Of a DNA stretch of 64,000 nucleotides, positions 62,101-64,000 are shown piece after piece (the stretch's first letter is position 1; every line of letters starts with the position of its first letter). This DNA is from Ectocarpus siliculosus (taxonomy: Eukaryota; Sar; Phaeophyceae; Ectocarpales; Ectocarpaceae), in assembly GCA_000310025.1 (NCBI GenBank), contig FN649733.1, positions 879,189 through 943,188 of the forward strand, written 5' to 3'. The notes below the pieces were generated by a model. The model saw nothing but the letters and a program-made list of their open reading frames with translations. It was not told the DNA's origin and made no database searches. Both the position numbers and the translations under genes were made by a program.

Positions 62101-64000
62101 TGCGTGGCATCGCGTGCACCCTGTGGTGCAGGGATAGCGGCTTCATCGAGAAGTGTATGACCTGCTTACAAACGACCGCGGTGATCATTTTGTAGCGGCG
62201 TAGTAAGTACATGAACGGGTCACCAGGACGGCGACACTCGTCTGCTGGAGATTGGTGGCAAGAGGACAGCTCTCAATCTCGCTGTCAACCACGCACCTCT
62301 GTGTTGTATCGTATCCTATCTTCGCGAGTTTTAGGGACATCTCAGAAAAGATCATCAAGCGAAAGACTCCATGGAAAAATCACAGCATATCACACTTAAC
62401 TAAGATGCAACAAACACAACACGACGTATCGTGCCGTACTGCACCTGCGCAGACTTCTTGGGGGGGATTTTGGCGACGACGGTCATGCGCACGTCGCCGT
62501 AGTCTCCCTCCGTGGTGCGGGCTCTCAGCCTCAGCCGGGTGGCGCCGCTCTCGAAGCGATAAGTGGCGCACACGCCTCCCCCGTTCTCGGGGCTAAGCGA
62601 CGTCACGCAGCTGGTTGCCTGGTGCGATCCAGGGGGGTTCGTTGATGCAAAAAAGGCTTGTTCTCGCAAAGGATCAACAACAACCATGGGCAGGAACAGT
62701 ATTGTCCGGGAACGATTTACGATGCGAAACAAAGTGTCTCATGGCTCATTCAAGAATGTGCTCTCCTTTTCATGTGTCCATTAAGTGCAGTGTGAACAGG
62801 TCAGAACCCCTCTTTATCGTGACAGGGGGGGGTGTTCAGCAAGTATATACAAGTATTAGCAACGAGCCCTGTTCACTTTTCATAGTTGACAGTTTTGAAA
62901 ATAGCTCCGAGTTGGTTATGTGGGTGCTGTACGCACGTACGTCTTACCGCCTGCTGGGAAAGGCAGCTTTTGAAGCCGCATGCTCAAGCCACCAACCCTG
63001 CCACGTGCTGACAGGAACAAGAAGAGACATATGCCAACATTCAAACCAGTACAGCTCTTCTCCGTGTTTGGGAAGTGCCAAAGCTGTACCACATGTTCTT
63101 CACCAGTATATGCCGCAGGACAAACGGTACGATAAACCCACTTGCCTGTCCACGATCGTCCTCGTCGTCTGATTCTAGGAAGTCCATGTGGATAGCTGCG
63201 TGCAGCAAGACAAGGTCCAACGGTACCGGGGTCTCCACGCTGATGACGTACGCGCCTTGTTCCGGGTCAAGGGTGCAACTCGTGATGGCCTAGTTTGTTG
63301 TTGGCCGTAGCACATTTATTTTTGGCAGGTGGACGAATGCACCAAAAAAGCACACGAGTGTGTTGGAACTCAGACAGCAAAAGAGTAGTTTCTCCTACTT
63401 GAGCTCGATGTTTCCGGCCCGTCGAAGGGTCGTCCACCGTTGAACACGGCCGCTTGCACGCTATGCGTGCAAGACAGAGTACATACGGGCTTTTCAAGTG
63501 GCCTCTTACGATCCAAGACATGATTGAGTCATGGCAACGAGACTCACAGAGGAAGATGAGAAAAATCGCTTTGAAAACCCTTGCGACCTCGCTAATGAAA
63601 TGGCTTGTAAGGCATGTTCCTGAACAACGCCACCCAGGAAACAAATTACTGCCAACTTGCAATGCTACCGCCGTGTTTCGTATCCACGGTGTTTCACCTT
63701 TATTCCCGTGGGTTCACAGTTGCAAAGAACCCATAATTATGGTGAAGTCTGCACATGTTACGCTCACAAACGAGCGCGCTCTGCGCGATAATCTGCCAGC
63801 CTCAACCACAAGCGATGAGTAATAATCTTTCTCGTTGCGAGACGTCGGGGTAGGGTTTCCCGTAAGTATGCCACGAACCTGAAAGTGTTGAGTTGCCGGC
63901 GTGTAGGCGGCCGAGCTCTCGTTCCCGTCTCGCCCTCCACCTGCTGCTTCGAGACGTTTCTTCTCGGTGGCCACTCGCTTTTCCAGGTCCTTCGAACACG
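59182..64000 (-). CDS. BBS7, BBSome subunit (5' part outside window)
   Basis: BBS7 is a beta-propeller, coiled-coil and appendage-domain subunit of the BBSome, which moves membrane proteins in and out of cilia. Nine exons are visible: 64000-63879 (coiled coil, KDLEKRVATEKKRLEAA), 63289-63146 (VISVETPVPLDLVLLHA), 62618-62445 (CATYRFESGATRLRLRARTT), 62161-61998 (FSMKPLSLHHRVH, RPMNALVLRGNF, WLAMCLPDVP), 61572-61394 (LTASYRRGAAVVSSDSA, KELISKEATSRRVHI), 60652-60575 (VFLKLLDPKLNRQFQLAHQ), 60449-60342 (VEVMGALKEI), 59686-59605 (ALEYISGIITDLYVDWHKFK) and 59279-59182 (TGA). Order and spacing follow animal BBS7 closely through the C-terminal helical domain. Phases agree everywhere except between 61998 and 61572, where a very short exon is probably missing. 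One intron has a GC donor (CAG|gcaagt at 63145). The N-terminal propeller lies beyond the right edge. Confidence 0.95.

Overview
The window looks like nuclear DNA of a photosynthetic stramenopile, most likely a brown alga of the Ectocarpus type. This is inferred from gene architecture, not proven. The reasons are: many short exons at GT-AG (and some GC-AG) junctions inside introns of several hundred bases; a BBSome gene, which implies a flagellated stage; a plastid-style signal peptide followed by a Phe-led transit motif on an Mpv17-family protein; a large secreted Thr/Ser/Pro repeat protein; and abundant SINE-, MITE- and foldback-like repeats. Long single-frame ORFs are mostly misleading here. 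Genes were read by joining exons across splice sites with consistent phase.

Layout. 1-2.9 kb: no gene seen. 2.9-8.3 kb (minus): an unrecognised small membrane protein with a large repeat-filled first intron. 8.7-10.9 kb: repeats (palindromic MITE, tRNA-like elements). 10.95-11.9 kb (minus): a class-I release-factor-like protein with a GGQ motif (ICT1/YaeJ type). 13.8-15.5 kb (plus): an acidic protein with a C-terminal basic signal. 17.4-35.35 kb (minus): one gene of about 18 kb with at least 24 exons, encoding a guanylate-binding-protein-like large GTPase with a long coiled-coil, Glu-rich tail; a roughly 2 kb block of its last exons is tandemly duplicated. 35.67-37.14 kb (plus, divergent from it): the twin-CX9C cytochrome oxidase assembly factor CMC1. 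37.4-39.3 kb: a tandem repeat, an assembly gap with falsely duplicated low-quality sequence, and a second MITE. 41.4-45.6 kb (minus): an Mpv17/PMP22-family membrane protein with a foldback element in an intron. 46.0-56.6 kb (plus): a secreted mucin-like protein whose 111-bp (37-residue) repeats form a 16-unit higher-order repeat and are flanked by two related Cys-rich modules. 59.2-64.0 kb (minus): the C-terminal two thirds or so of BBS7, running off the right edge.

The genes do not form a pathway. CMC1 and the release-factor-like protein point to mitochondria, BBS7 to the cilium, the Mpv17-like protein probably to the plastid, and the mucin-like protein to the secreted matrix. The most unusual items are the higher-order repeat gene with its paired Cys-rich modules, the exon-block duplication in the large GTPase, and a 10-mer (TACTGCTGTA or its complement) seen at eight places in non-coding DNA.
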